Shown: positions 1 to 10,458 of the stretch, in pieces | Numbering within the stretch: the stretch's first letter is position 1 | How the letters are laid out: each line of letters opens with the position of its first letter | Assembly (NCBI RefSeq): GCF_004682045.1 | Contig: NZ_QUZT01000020.1 | Coordinates: 1-64,000 of the forward strand | Length of the DNA: 64,000 bases | Origin: Pseudomonas nabeulensis | GTDB lineage: Bacteria > Pseudomonadota > Gammaproteobacteria > Pseudomonadales > Pseudomonadaceae | Direction: 5' to 3' | The notes under the pieces: model-generated | Databases searched by the model: none | Told to the model about the DNA's origin: nothing | What the model saw: only the letters and a program-made list of their open reading frames with translations | Made by a program: the position numbers and the translations under genes

Positions 1-8
1 CTGGTATT

Positions 9-28
9 GGGGCAAGCCCCCTCCCACA
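9..28. repeat. single REP half-element
   Basis: One arm of the dominant REP family: the palindromic core GGGGCAAGCCCC followed by CTCCCACA. Its partner arm, if any, lies outside the window. It sits just downstream of the stop codon of the YebC-family gene. Confidence 0.75.
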
Positions 29-56
29 TTTGGACTGCATTTATCCAGTTGGATAA

Positions 57-764
57 TCAGCCAGCCAGGCCGACAAACATATCCTGCACGTCATCATGGT
101 TGTCCAGGCCTTCCAGGAATGCCTCGACTTCAGCCATCTGCTCATCGGTCAACCCCCTGACCGGGTTTTTCGGGGTGTAGCCCAGCTTGGCCGACAACAC
201 GGTGAAACCCTGCTCCGGCAAGGCTTTCTGCACGGCATCCAGGTCGGTGGTCTCGGTGATGAACAGGGTGCTGCCCTCTTCTTCACCGTCTTCAAAATCC
301 TGCGCACCGGCTTCGATAGCGGCCATTTCCGGATCAGCGTCCGGGGTGTCCGGCGAGGCTTCGATCAGGCCGACGTGGTTGAAGTCCCAGGCCACGGAGC
401 CGGAAGCCCCCAGTTGGCCCTTGCGGAACGCCACGCGGATTTCCGCCACGGTACGGTTGATATTGTCGGTTACGCACTCGACGATCAGCGGCACCTGGTG
501 CGGCGCGAACCCTTCGTAGGTTACGCGGTGGTACTGCACGGTTTCGCCCAGCAGGCCGGCGCCTTTCTTGATGGCGCGGTCCAGGGTTTCCTTGGGCATC
601 GAGGCCTTTTTGGCCTGCTCCACCACCAGACGCAGGTGGGCGTTGGTGGAGGTGTCGGCGCCATTGCGGGCGGCGATGGTGATTTCTTTCACCAGCTTGC
701 CGAAGATCTTGCCCTTGGCATTGGCTGCCGCTTCTTTATGTTTGACTTTCCACTGTGCGCCCAT
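57..764 (-). CDS. YebC/PmpR-family protein (YeeN-like paralogue)
   Basis: This is a 235-residue member of the YebC/TACO1 family, cytosolic proteins described as DNA-binding regulators and, more recently, as helpers of translation at difficult motifs. The N-terminus ([20 protein letters not shown]) and the following [15 protein letters not shown] stretch are the family signature, as are YEGFAP and [10 protein letters not shown] in the middle. The start lacks the GHSKWANIKHRK form of typical PmpR, so I read it as the second, YeeN-like paralogue found in pseudomonads. It is monocistronic, and a REP arm follows the stop. The specific target is unknown. Confidence 0.9.
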   Translation of the reverse strand: MGAQWKVKHKEAAANAKGKIFGKLVKEITIAARNGADTSTNAHLRLVVEQAKKASMPKETLDRAIKKGAGLLGETVQYHRVTYEGFAPHQVPLIVECVTDNINRTVAEIRVAFRKGQLGASGSVAWDFNHVGLIEASPDTPDADPEMAAIEAGAQDFEDGEEEGSTLFITETTDLDAVQKALPEQGFTVLSAKLGYTPKNPVRGLTDEQMAEVEAFLEGLDNHDDVQDMFVGLAG

Positions 765-863
765 GACTCACTCTCTTCTGTCCATCGCGCCCAAACGTCT
801 ACTGGCCGGCGCTTTGGGGGCAGAGTTTATAGCGCGCAAACGCAACGTTCCACCAAAAAACGG

Positions 864-1721
864 TCAGGGCGCCAACTCGAAAAACGCCTGGATCAGGCGC
901 AATGAGCGGCGTCGCTCCATGCAGCCGAGCAGGTGATGATTGACCAACCCGTCGCCTTGCAACGGAATCGCCCGCACCCGAGGGTCCGGGCTGACCTCCA
1001 TGGACGACACCACGCCAATGCCCAATTCGGCGGCGACGGCTTCGGTGACGGCCTCACGGCTGTCCAGCTCCAGAAGCACCTTGGGCTGTACGTCGGCGGC
1101 CAGGCAGGCCTCATCAAAGGTGCGACGAGTAGTGGACGTGGGCTCGCGCAGCACCATGATCACCTCATTGAGTTGCTCCAACTGGATACCCTCCGACTGC
1201 GTTGCCCACGGATGCTGGGCCGGCACCAAGGCGCATATCCGTGACTCGCCCAAGGGCTGCAAATGCAGGCCATTGCGCGGCTCCACCTCGGTGAGCACCG
1301 CCACGTCTGCATGCTCGGACAACAGCGCCGCCAAGGTTTCTTGAGCATTGCCCAAACGCAGGTTGACGGTAATGCCTGGGTAACGCGCTCGCAGGCTGGC
1401 GATCAAAGGCATTACCAAGTGCGGACCATCGGCGGCCACCTCCAGGCGCCCGGTGAGCAACTGACGGTTGGCCTCCAGCAGCGCCTGTGCCTCGTCCACC
1501 AACCCAAAGATCGACCGCGTAATCGCCGCCAGCCGTGCGCCCTCCTCGGTCACCTCCACCCGTCGCGCCGTACGGCGCAGCAAGGGAATCTGGTAGTACT
1601 CCTCCAGCGCCTTGATATGCCCGGTCACCGCCGGCTGGCTGATAAACAGCCGCTTAGCGGCCCCGGTAAAACTGCCCTCACGGGCCACGGCATCGAATGC
1701 ACGCAATTGAAACAGGTTCAT
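864..1721 (-). CDS. LysR-family regulator, probable activator of phnWX
   Basis: This is a 285-residue LysR-type regulator. An N-terminal winged helix-turn-helix (NLFQLRAFDAVAREGSFTGA, then AAKRLFISQPAVTGHIKALE) is followed by a substrate-binding-like effector domain. I chose the ATG at 1721 because it gives the canonical LysR N-terminus; longer upstream starts would run through the operator. It is divergent from phnW with about 110 bp between the starts. By position it most likely responds to 2-aminoethylphosphonate and controls phnWX. A 7-bp inverted repeat of the ATC-N9-GAT class abuts its start codon, which suggests autoregulation. Confidence 0.9.
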   Translation of the reverse strand: MNLFQLRAFDAVAREGSFTGAAKRLFISQPAVTGHIKALEEYYQIPLLRRTARRVEVTEEGARLAAITRSIFGLVDEAQALLEANRQLLTGRLEVAADGPHLVMPLIASLRARYPGITVNLRLGNAQETLAALLSEHADVAVLTEVEPRNGLHLQPLGESRICALVPAQHPWATQSEGIQLEQLNEVIMVLREPTSTTRRTFDEACLAADVQPKVLLELDSREAVTEAVAAELGIGVVSSMEVSPDPRVRAIPLQGDGLVNHHLLGCMERRRSLRLIQAFFELAP

Positions 1722-1744
1722 AGCTATCGGCCTCACTGATAGCT
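1722..1744. promoter_or_regulatory. LysR-type operator between the regulator and phnW
   Basis: A perfect inverted repeat AGCTATC-N9-GATAGCT contains the LysR-box pattern ATC-N9-GAT (T-N11-A). It lies immediately upstream of the LysR start at 1721 and about 90 bp upstream of phnW. This is the expected place for the high-affinity recognition site that both autorepresses the regulator and anchors activation of phnWX. No binding data are available here. Confidence 0.65.
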
Positions 1745-1831
1745 CGCATAACAACAAACAATTTGATTGATAACAAGCCAAACTGCAATTTAGGCGCCGT
1801 AGATTCAGCCCAAGCTTTGCGAGGATTTGAG

Positions 1832-2959
1832 ATGACCACCGCTGCGCCCATCCTGCTCACTCCCGGCCCCTTGACCACCGCCGCCCGCACCCGCCAGGCG
1901 ATGCAGGTGGACTGGGGCTCATGGGACGAGGGTTTCAACCAACTCACCGCCAGTGTCTGCGAGCAATTGCTGGCGATCATCGACGGTGCCGACAGCCACC
2001 ACTGCGTGCCCTTGCAAGGCAGCGGCACTTTCGCCGTCGAATCGGCCATCGGCACCCTGGTGCCGCGCACGGGCAAAGTGCTGGTGCTGATCAACGGCGC
2101 CTACGGCAAGCGTCTGGCCAAGATCTGTGAAGTGCTGGGCCGTGATTTCAGCACCTTTGAAACCGCCGAAGACCAACCCACCACCGCCGCTGACGTCGAC
2201 CGCCTGCTGCACGCCGACACCGCAATTACCCATGTTGCGTTGATCCACTGCGAAACCAGCACCGGCATCCTCAATCCGCTGCCTGAGATCGCCCAGGTCG
2301 TGAAGCAGCATGGCAAGCGCTTGATCATCGACGCCATGAGTTCCTTCGGTGCCCTGCCAATCGATGCCCGCGCGGTGCCGTTCGACGCGCTGATCGCCGC
2401 CTCCGGCAAGTGCCTGGAGGGCGTACCCGGCATGGGTTTTGTCTTCGCCAATAAACAAGCGCTGGCCGCCGCCCAGGGCAACTGCCACTCCCTGGCGCTA
2501 GACCTGTTCGACCAGCACGCCTATATGGCCAAGACCGGCCAGTGGCGCTTCACCCCGCCCACCCACGTGGTCGCGGCGTTGCATGAAGCCCTGCTGCAAT
2601 ACGCCGAAGCAGGTGGCCTGCCAGCCCGCCATCAGCGTTATGCGCGTAACTGCCAGGTGCTACTGGACGGAATGGCCGAACTGGGACTGCGCAGCTTTCT
2701 GCCCGCAGCGATCCAGGCGCCGATCATCGTCACGTTCCACGCCCCGCAAGACCCGCGCTATCAGTTCAAGGACTTCTACGAGCGGGTCAAGGCCAAGGGG
2801 TTCATCCTCTATCCCGGCAAGCTGACCCAGGTGGACACCTTCCGCGTGGGCTGCATCGGCCATGTCGACACCCCGGACATGCACGCCGCCGTCAGCGCCA
2901 TCGCCGACGTACTGCACGCCATGGGCATCACTCTTTCATCGATTGGATCGCAAGCATGA
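1832..2959 (+). CDS. phnW: 2-aminoethylphosphonate:pyruvate transaminase
   Basis: PhnW is a PLP-dependent class V-fold transaminase that converts 2-aminoethylphosphonate plus pyruvate to phosphonoacetaldehyde plus alanine, the first step of phosphonatase-type use of this natural phosphonate. The 375-residue protein shows the N-terminal LLTPGPLTT, the cofactor-pocket region [11 protein letters not shown], the acidic [10 protein letters not shown] and the Schiff-base lysine in [15 protein letters not shown] chose the ATG at 1832 because of the GAGGATTTGAG ribosome-binding region and the family N-terminus; the frame stays open further upstream. Its stop overlaps the phnX start (ATGA), so the two are translationally coupled. 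Confidence 0.96.
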   Translation: MTTAAPILLTPGPLTTAARTRQAMQVDWGSWDEGFNQLTASVCEQLLAIIDGADSHHCVPLQGSGTFAVESAIGTLVPRTGKVLVLINGAYGKRLAKICEVLGRDFSTFETAEDQPTTAADVDRLLHADTAITHVALIHCETSTGILNPLPEIAQVVKQHGKRLIIDAMSSFGALPIDARAVPFDALIAASGKCLEGVPGMGFVFANKQALAAAQGNCHSLALDLFDQHAYMAKTGQWRFTPPTHVVAALHEALLQYAEAGGLPARHQRYARNCQVLLDGMAELGLRSFLPAAIQAPIIVTFHAPQDPRYQFKDFYERVKAKGFILYPGKLTQVDTFRVGCIGHVDTPDMHAAVSAIADVLHAMGITLSSIGSQA

Positions 2960-3783
2960 GCTACCAAAACCCCAACACCCTGCAAGCCGTGATCCTCGAC
3001 TGGGCCGGCACCGTGGTCGACTTCGGCTCGTTCGCGCCCACGCAGATTTTTGTCGAGGCCTTTGCCGAGTTCGGCGTGGACGTTTCCATCGAAGAAGCCC
3101 GTGGCCCGATGGGCATGGGCAAGTGGGACCATATCCGCACCCTCTGCGATCAGCCGCAAGTGGCCGAGCGTTATCGCAAGGCTTTTGGCCGCGCGCCCAC
3201 CGATGATGACGTGACCGCCATCTATCAGCGCTTCATGCCGCTGCAGATCGAAAAGATTGCCGAGCATTCGGCGCTGATCCCCGGCGCCCTCGACACCATC
3301 GCGCGCCTGCGCAAGCAAGGCATCAAGATCGGTTCCTGCTCCGGCTACCCCAAGCAGGTGATGGACAAGGTGGTTGCCCTGGCCGCCACCAATGGCTATG
3401 TCGCCGACCACGTGGTCGCCACCGACGAAGTACCCAACGGCCGCCCGTGGCCGGCCCAGGCCCTGGCCAACGTGATTGCGCTGGGCATCAGTGATGTGGC
3501 GGCCTGCGTCAAGGTCGACGACACCGTGCCGGGCATCCTCGAAGGCCGTCGTGCGGGCATGTGGACGGTGGCGCTGACCTGCTCCGGGAATGCCCTGGGC
3601 CTGACCTATGAGCAATTCTGCGCGCTGGACAGCGCCACGTTGGCCTGCGAGCGCGCGTGCATCGAGGCGATGTTCAAGGACTCGCGCCCGCATTACCTGA
3701 TCGACACGATCAACGAGCTGCCGGCCGTGATAGCCGATATCAACCAGCGCCTGGCCCGTGGGGAAATGCCGCAGAGTTACTGA
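2956..3783 (+). CDS. phnX: phosphonoacetaldehyde hydrolase (phosphonatase)
   Basis: PhnX is a HAD-superfamily hydrolase that cleaves the C-P bond of phosphonoacetaldehyde to acetaldehyde and phosphate using an active-site lysine imine. The 275-residue protein carries the HAD motif [14 protein letters not shown] with the nucleophilic Asp, the cap-domain MGMGKWDHI with the Schiff-base lysine, [11 protein letters not shown] (motif II region) and [11 protein letters not shown] (the acidic motif). It overlaps phnW by 4 nt. Together with the divergent LysR gene it forms a minimal 2-aminoethylphosphonate module. No dedicated phosphonate transporter is seen next to it. Confidence 0.96.
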   Translation: MSYQNPNTLQAVILDWAGTVVDFGSFAPTQIFVEAFAEFGVDVSIEEARGPMGMGKWDHIRTLCDQPQVAERYRKAFGRAPTDDDVTAIYQRFMPLQIEKIAEHSALIPGALDTIARLRKQGIKIGSCSGYPKQVMDKVVALAATNGYVADHVVATDEVPNGRPWPAQALANVIALGISDVAACVKVDDTVPGILEGRRAGMWTVALTCSGNALGLTYEQFCALDSATLACERACIEAMFKDSRPHYLIDTINELPAVIADINQRLARGEMPQSY

Positions 3784-3891
3784 TAGAGGTCAAGACAAGG
3801 GCATTGCGCCAGGCAAAGCACTCGAAACCGGCATACAGTTAAAGGACTGCGTCGTCGAAGAACGCAATGCTGTTCCGTGAAAAACTGTTTC

Positions 3892-3983
3892 TGTGGCGAG
3901 GGAGCTTGCTCCCGTTGGGGCGCGAAGCGACCCTGAACAGGGGACTGCTTCGCAGTCCTACGGGAGCAAGCTCCCTCGCCACA
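3892..3983. repeat. REP doublet of a second family
   Basis: Two inverted copies of TGTGGCGAGGGAGCTTGCTC, extended by CCG, enclose a spacer that itself contains a hairpin (GACTGCTTCGCAGTC). The GTGGCGAGGGAGC core differs from the GTGGGAGGGGG family seen elsewhere in the window. It occupies most of the gap between phnX and the cytochrome b561 gene. Confidence 0.85.
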
Positions 3984-4013
3984 GGTACGCCCTGATGAGT
4001 GAGGAACAAAGCG

Positions 4014-4571
4014 ATGCCGTGGAAAAACTCCGATACGCGTTACAGCACCATGTCGATTGCATTGCACTGGCTGATGGTGGTGCTGCTGGCGGTGGTCTAC
4101 GCCTGCATCGAATTGCGCGGGCAGTTCCCCAAGGGCAGTGGTGCACGCACGTTGATCGTCGAAATGCACTTTATGTTTGGCCTCACCGTGTTTGTGCTGG
4201 TGTGGCTGCGTCTGTTCGCCCGCAGCCTCGGGGTGGCGCCGAAGATCGTGCCTGCACCGCCACAATGGCAAAGCCTGTTGGCGACGCTGATGCACTTCGC
4301 CCTGTATGCCTTGATGATCGGTATGCCGATTGCCGGTTGGCTGATCGTTAGCGCCGAGGGGCATTCGGTGATGTTCTATGGCATGGAGTTGCCGCCACTG
4401 ATCGCCGAGAACAAGGCACTGGCCAAGGAGATTGAAGGCTGGCATGTGCTGTTCGGCCAGATCGGTTATTGGTTGATCGGGCTGCATGCGCTGGCGGGGA
4501 TCTTTCACCACTACGTGATGCGGGATAACACCGCGCTGCGGATGATGCCGGGTAAGCGCGCTAATCCTTGA
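4014..4571 (+). CDS. cytochrome b561 family protein
   Basis: This is a roughly 185-residue inner-membrane di-heme cytochrome b of the bacterial b561 (CybB) type, thought to pass electrons between quinols and partners such as superoxide or periplasmic acceptors. Four hydrophobic segments are visible. Histidines in the first (SIALHWLMVVLL), in VEMHFMFGLTVF and near the end (GLHALAGIFHHY) are candidate heme ligands. The ATG at 4014 follows GAGGAA and gives the usual MPWKNSDTRYS start. The last 11 nt overlap the convergent PLP-enzyme gene. Confidence 0.9.
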   Translation: MPWKNSDTRYSTMSIALHWLMVVLLAVVYACIELRGQFPKGSGARTLIVEMHFMFGLTVFVLVWLRLFARSLGVAPKIVPAPPQWQSLLATLMHFALYALMIGMPIAGWLIVSAEGHSVMFYGMELPPLIAENKALAKEIEGWHVLFGQIGYWLIGLHALAGIFHHYVMRDNTALRMMPGKRANP

Positions 4572-5445
4572 AACCTCGGCGGCCTTGCAGACCGCCGGTA
4601 TGCATGAAAACCAGGCGAGTGCCGGGAGGAAAACGCCCGGCCTCGATCTGCTGCTTCAACGCCAACAACGCCTTGCCGGTGTAGAGCGGCTCCAGCGGTA
4701 AACCGCAGGCTTTTTGCGTGGTTTCAATAAAGTCGAGAAGCGGTGGATCGACCTTGGCGAATCCGCCTCGGCTGGCGTCCAACAGTTCGTATCCCGCCTG
4801 CACCAGCGCACTCACGTTCTGCGCCACGCCATGATCATCCGGCACCGCCATGGCGCCGTACACCGGATGCGCGCCCGCCTCTGCCAGCACCAACCCCGCC
4901 AACGTGGTCCCCGTCCCCGCCGCCAACCACCACGCGTCGTAATCGTCCCAGCCCAGGGTGTGCAACTGCGCGCGAACCTGCTCCACCAGCACGCCACAAC
5001 CAAGCGCACCGGCAAGCCCACCGCCCCCTTCGGGTACAGGGTGGAAGCCTGGATAGCGCTCGCGCCAGGGCAACCAAAAATCCGCCGCATGCCGTGCGCG
5101 ATAGCCGCCATACCCCAACCAATGCAGCTGCATGCCGAAGGCTTGCAGGTCATGGACAGTGGCGTTCTCTTGAGGGTGCCCGCGTAACAGGCCGACGGTG
5201 GGGAAACCAAAGCGTTTCCCCGCCGCCGCCAACGCATGCAGATGATTGGAATAGGCACCGCCCAGGCTGATGATGCCGCTGGCGTTTTGCGCCTGGGCCA
5301 GGTGCCCGGTGAGCTTGAACCACTTGTTGCCGCTGATCAGCGGGTCGATGCGGTCCAGGCGCAGCACCGCCAGCTCGACACCTTGCAGCCAATCCAGCAG
5401 CAAGGGTTCAAGCGGTGCATGGGGAAGCCAATCGAAAGGGCCCAT
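4561..5445 (-). CDS. PLP-dependent ACC deaminase / D-cysteine desulfhydrase family protein
   Basis: This is a 294-residue fold-type II PLP enzyme. The PLP lysine is in PLISGNKWFKLTGHL, the SLGGAYSNHLHALA segment forms the substrate/phosphate site, and GTGTTLAGL is the PLP-phosphate loop. The family covers 1-aminocyclopropane-1-carboxylate deaminase and D-cysteine desulfhydrase. This protein is some 40 residues shorter than true AcdS, so its substrate cannot be assigned; D-cysteine or a related D-amino acid is as likely as ACC. It is monocistronic and convergent with the cytochrome gene. Confidence 0.85.
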   Translation of the reverse strand: MGPFDWLPHAPLEPLLLDWLQGVELAVLRLDRIDPLISGNKWFKLTGHLAQAQNASGIISLGGAYSNHLHALAAAGKRFGFPTVGLLRGHPQENATVHDLQAFGMQLHWLGYGGYRARHAADFWLPWRERYPGFHPVPEGGGGLAGALGCGVLVEQVRAQLHTLGWDDYDAWWLAAGTGTTLAGLVLAEAGAHPVYGAMAVPDDHGVAQNVSALVQAGYELLDASRGGFAKVDPPLLDFIETTQKACGLPLEPLYTGKALLALKQQIEAGRFPPGTRLVFMHTGGLQGRRGFKD

Positions 5446-5490
5446 CGGGGGTGCATCTCTGCGTGCAAAGGGCCCGTAGTCTATGTCGCC

Positions 5491-7590
<2,100 letters not shown>

Positions 7591-7741
7591 TTATGTCCCA
7601 CAGACTAAGAGGCGATGGATGTCGGCTCAATGACCATAACTGACAACTTATTGATCCAAATGCACAGCGCCCCTTGGCAAGCCGGTGCATGGGCCCTACC
7701 CTGTCAGCGAACCCAACACCCGGTCTGTTGTCTGTTGCCCC

Positions 7742-8872
7742 ATGCGTAAACTTCTAGCTTTTACCGTCTCCCTGGCCCTGGTTGCCGCCATCACCGCGTA
7801 TCTGGTCTGGACCCAGGAGCGCCCCGTGGCGCATTACCTGTCGGACCTGCGTATCACCCTCGCCGTGAATGAAGGCCTGCCGGCCGATCGCGGGAATCTT
7901 TTGGGCATTCAGCCCGAGCTGTTCCCGGCCGACTATCAGAGCCTGGAGCGCCTGCACCTCAAGCTCGCCGCTTATTTGCAAAAGGCCCGGGACCAGGGGC
8001 TGATCAATGACAAGACCATCGTGGTACTGCCGGAACATATTGGTACGTGGCTGATGCTCACCGGCGAAAAAAACGAGGTGTATCAGGCCCTGCATGCCAA
8101 AGATGCGATGAACTGGTTGTCGATCAGCAACCCATGGCTGTTTGCCCGCGCCTGGATCGGTGCCACCGGCGAGAACCGCACCGAGGACGCCTATCTGCGC
8201 ATGAAGGCCTCCAGCATGGCCCGCGACTACCAACTACTGTTTGGCGGCCTGGCCAAGGAATTTGGCGTCACCCTGGTGGCCGGCACCATCGCCCTGCCCA
8301 ATCCGAGCGTGGACCAAGGCCAACTGCACATCGGCCATGGCCCCTTATTCAACGCCAGCGTGGTGTTTGGTACAGACGGCGCCCCCGTTGGCCAGCCGCA
8401 GCGCCAGTTCTATCCGATCTACGATGAACGGGGTTTTGTTGAACCCGGCGATGAAAACATCGTGAACGTGGTCGATACGCCGGCCGGTCGCCTGGGCATT
8501 CTGGTGGGCAGCGACAGCTGGTACCCGGACAATTACCGCAAACTCAATGAACACGGCGCGCAACTGATTGCAGTGCCGGCCTTCGTACTCGGTCGCGATA
8601 CCTGGGACCGTCCTTGGCGCGGCTTTAAAAGCGTGTCCACACCGCCGGAAATCAGCCTCAAGCCCGAAGAACTCAGCGAAGGCGAAGCCTGGCGCCGGCT
8701 GACCCTGATCAGCCAACAACCCATCAGCCAGGCCACGGCAGGCATGAGCGTGTTCCTACGCGGGCAATTCTGGGACCTGGGCACCGCCGGCCACAGTTTT
8801 CTCAGCAACAATGGGCAGATCAACGCCGATGGCGAAGCCCGTGGCGCACGCTTGTTGAATGTCTGGCTGTGA
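7742..8872 (+). CDS. membrane-anchored nitrilase-fold protein lacking the catalytic Cys
   Basis: This is a 376-residue protein with an N-terminal membrane anchor or signal (residues about 3-23) followed by a carbon-nitrogen hydrolase fold. The Glu of the nitrilase triad can be aligned (VVLPEHIG, Glu98). The usual nucleophilic-Cys motif (ICYD-like) reads LVGSDSWYP here, with Gly256 at the Cys position, and the Lys region reads RQFYP. On that alignment the Cys and Lys are gone and the protein is probably not an amidase. The start is uncertain, because a GTG at 7685 is also open and no good ribosome-binding site is seen. It overlaps the following AraC gene by 4 nt, so the two are co-translated. 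Confidence 0.8.
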   Translation: MRKLLAFTVSLALVAAITAYLVWTQERPVAHYLSDLRITLAVNEGLPADRGNLLGIQPELFPADYQSLERLHLKLAAYLQKARDQGLINDKTIVVLPEHIGTWLMLTGEKNEVYQALHAKDAMNWLSISNPWLFARAWIGATGENRTEDAYLRMKASSMARDYQLLFGGLAKEFGVTLVAGTIALPNPSVDQGQLHIGHGPLFNASVVFGTDGAPVGQPQRQFYPIYDERGFVEPGDENIVNVVDTPAGRLGILVGSDSWYPDNYRKLNEHGAQLIAVPAFVLGRDTWDRPWRGFKSVSTPPEISLKPEELSEGEAWRRLTLISQQPISQATAGMSVFLRGQFWDLGTAGHSFLSNNGQINADGEARGARLLNVWL

Positions 8873-9903
8873 AACCGGTGCGGCTGGGGGATCTGTCGGT
8901 GGGCTTCGTGCACACCTTGGCCGATGCTATTCACAGTCTTGGCCTGGATCCACAACCGCTGCTGCTGCAATACGGCCTCGACCCCGCTCGGCTGGCCGAA
9001 GCCGGTGCACGCCTGTCGATCCCGCGCTACATGCGCCTGGGCCATGCCGCCATTCAACTCACCGGCGACCCCGGCCTTGGCTTGCGCATGGGCCAGCTCA
9101 GCCGCTTGAGCCAGGCGGGCCTTGCGGGCGTCACAGCAGCGCAAGCGCCCAATGTGCGCGAAGCCGCCCGCGTACTCACGCGCTTTGAGGCGTTGTACGG
9201 TTCCAACTATCGTGGGCAATCGAGCTTTTACGAGGATGCGGACGGTGCCTGGCTGCGCTTCTACTCCATCAGCCCCTACAACGCCTACAACCGCTTTGTG
9301 GTGGACTCGATCATCTCCGGCTGGCTGGCCCAGTTGTCGGCTGTGGCGCAGCAAACCGTGCAGGCGCACCGCATCGAGATCGAGTTCGAAGCGCCGGACT
9401 ATAGCGAGCAGTACAGCGTATTGGGGAATGGCCAGATCCTGTTTGGCGCCGAGTCCAACCAGTTGCGCTTGAACCAGCACGCCCTGGCCCTGCGCAACCC
9501 ACAGCACTGCCCCAGTACCTGGAACCTGTTGTTACAACTGTGTGAGAGAGAGTTGGAGCAGTTGACCCGCACCCGCAGCCTGCGCGAGCGCATCACCCGT
9601 TTGCTCGGGCCGATGCTCAATGGCGGCCGGGAACCCGACCTGGAAGAAGTGGCGGCACGCTTGAAGCTGCCAACCTGGACACTGCGCCGCAAACTGGCCG
9701 ATGAGGGCACTCAGTTCCGCGCGATTCTCAACGACACCCGCCGCGACCTGGCCATGACCTACATTCGCGATACGGAACTGGCGTTCGGCGAGATCGCCTA
9801 CTTGCTCGGTTTTGCCTCAGCCCAGGCGTTTCAACGGGCGTTCAGGCGGTGGAACAACCAGACCCCAGGGGAATTTCGCCGCAGTCAGCGGCATTCCGCC
9901 TGA
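8869..9903 (+). CDS. AraC-family transcriptional regulator
   Basis: This is a 344-residue regulator of the AraC type with the large N-terminal Arabinose_bd-like domain (DFUF-style GLDPQPLLLQYGLDP through LTGDPGLGLRMG) and two C-terminal helix-turn-helix units. The second unit carries the family signature FGEIAYLLGFASAQAFQRAF followed by RRWNNQTPGEFR. It starts with GTG at 8869 inside the stop of the nitrilase-fold gene (GTGA overlap). That coupling suggests that the two products act in the same response, with the nitrilase-fold protein perhaps a ligand-binding partner. The ligand and target are unknown. Confidence 0.92.
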   Translation: MKPVRLGDLSVGFVHTLADAIHSLGLDPQPLLLQYGLDPARLAEAGARLSIPRYMRLGHAAIQLTGDPGLGLRMGQLSRLSQAGLAGVTAAQAPNVREAARVLTRFEALYGSNYRGQSSFYEDADGAWLRFYSISPYNAYNRFVVDSIISGWLAQLSAVAQQTVQAHRIEIEFEAPDYSEQYSVLGNGQILFGAESNQLRLNQHALALRNPQHCPSTWNLLLQLCERELEQLTRTRSLRERITRLLGPMLNGGREPDLEEVAARLKLPTWTLRRKLADEGTQFRAILNDTRRDLAMTYIRDTELAFGEIAYLLGFASAQAFQRAFRRWNNQTPGEFRRSQRHSA

Positions 9904-9911
9904 AGTCGGTC

Positions 9912-9998
9912 TTACAGCTCTGTTGCGTCGTCTGCTGGCTCCAGCGGGTCCGACTCAATCGCGTGGTACTCGAGCAGTTCTTCCTGGTAATCGTCCAT
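9912..9998 (-). CDS. 28-residue acidic small protein
   Basis: This short frame begins ATG at 9998 and ends TAA at 9912. It is preceded by a near-perfect Shine-Dalgarno AAGGAG (complement of 10005-10010) with 6-nt spacing. The product starts MDDYQEELLEYHAIESDPLE and ends PADDATEL. It is very acidic and has no hydrophobic segment. It lies convergent to the AraC gene, 8 nt from its stop, which is an unlikely place for a chance ribosome-binding site. I recall similar short proteins in other pseudomonads but cannot verify that here. Its function is unknown. Confidence 0.7.
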   Translation of the reverse strand: MDDYQEELLEYHAIESDPLEPADDATEL

Positions 9999-10168
9999 CG
10001 TGGACTCCTTGTTGAGTTGAATACGCTTGCAGGTAAGTGACCTGCATCACCAGCCTAAAGTGCCGTTGTGACGAAAAAATGTCTGCGCCATGACGTTCCT
10101 GCACTTCAGGATTAAACGTAGCAGCGTTGTGGCAATTTAGCATCTGGACCGGGCGGAGTGCAGTCAAC

Positions 10169-10258
10169 TGTGGGAGGGGGCTTGCCCCCGATGGCGGTGG
10201 GTCAGCCAGCACTTGTGTCGACTGACACACCGCCTTCGCGGGCAAGCCCGCTCCCACA
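10169..10258. repeat. REP doublet (REPIN), main family
   Basis: Two inverted arms, TGTGGGAGGGGGCTTGCC on the left and its complement on the right, enclose about 45 bp. The right arm has the variant GCGGGCAAGCCCGC. It is the first of two doublets in the 450-bp gap between the small protein and the DUF2242 gene. Confidence 0.9.
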
Positions 10259-10303
10259 GGGGATTGGGGTTCAGTCAGTTTCCGGGCTTGGCATACATCC
10301 AAA

Positions 10304-10408
10304 TGTGGGAGGGGCGGTGCGACGATTCGACTTGCCCCCGATGGCGGTGGGTCAGTTTGCACTTGTGTTGGCTGACACACCGGCATCGGGGGCAAGCCCC
10401 CTCCCACA
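10304..10408. repeat. REP doublet with a 16-nt insertion in the left arm
   Basis: The right arm is normal (ATCGGGGGCAAGCCCC then CTCCCACA). In the left arm the palindrome is interrupted after GTGGGAGGGG by CGGTGCGACGATTCGA before CTTGCCCCCGAT resumes. The same insertion occurs in reverse orientation in the doublet at 51921-52023. The rest of the 9999-10458 gap holds no further gene that I can support. Confidence 0.9.
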
Positions 10409-10458
10409 GGGGATTGGTGGCGCACCCGCTTCTTGAGTTAGGCACAGGGCCGTCTGAG

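Noticed and set aside
10169..10408. Closely spaced repeats that could look like a CRISPR array
   Set aside because: The repeats are palindromic REP arms in inverted pairs with internal spacers of varying length. There is no set of evenly spaced direct repeats and no cas gene.
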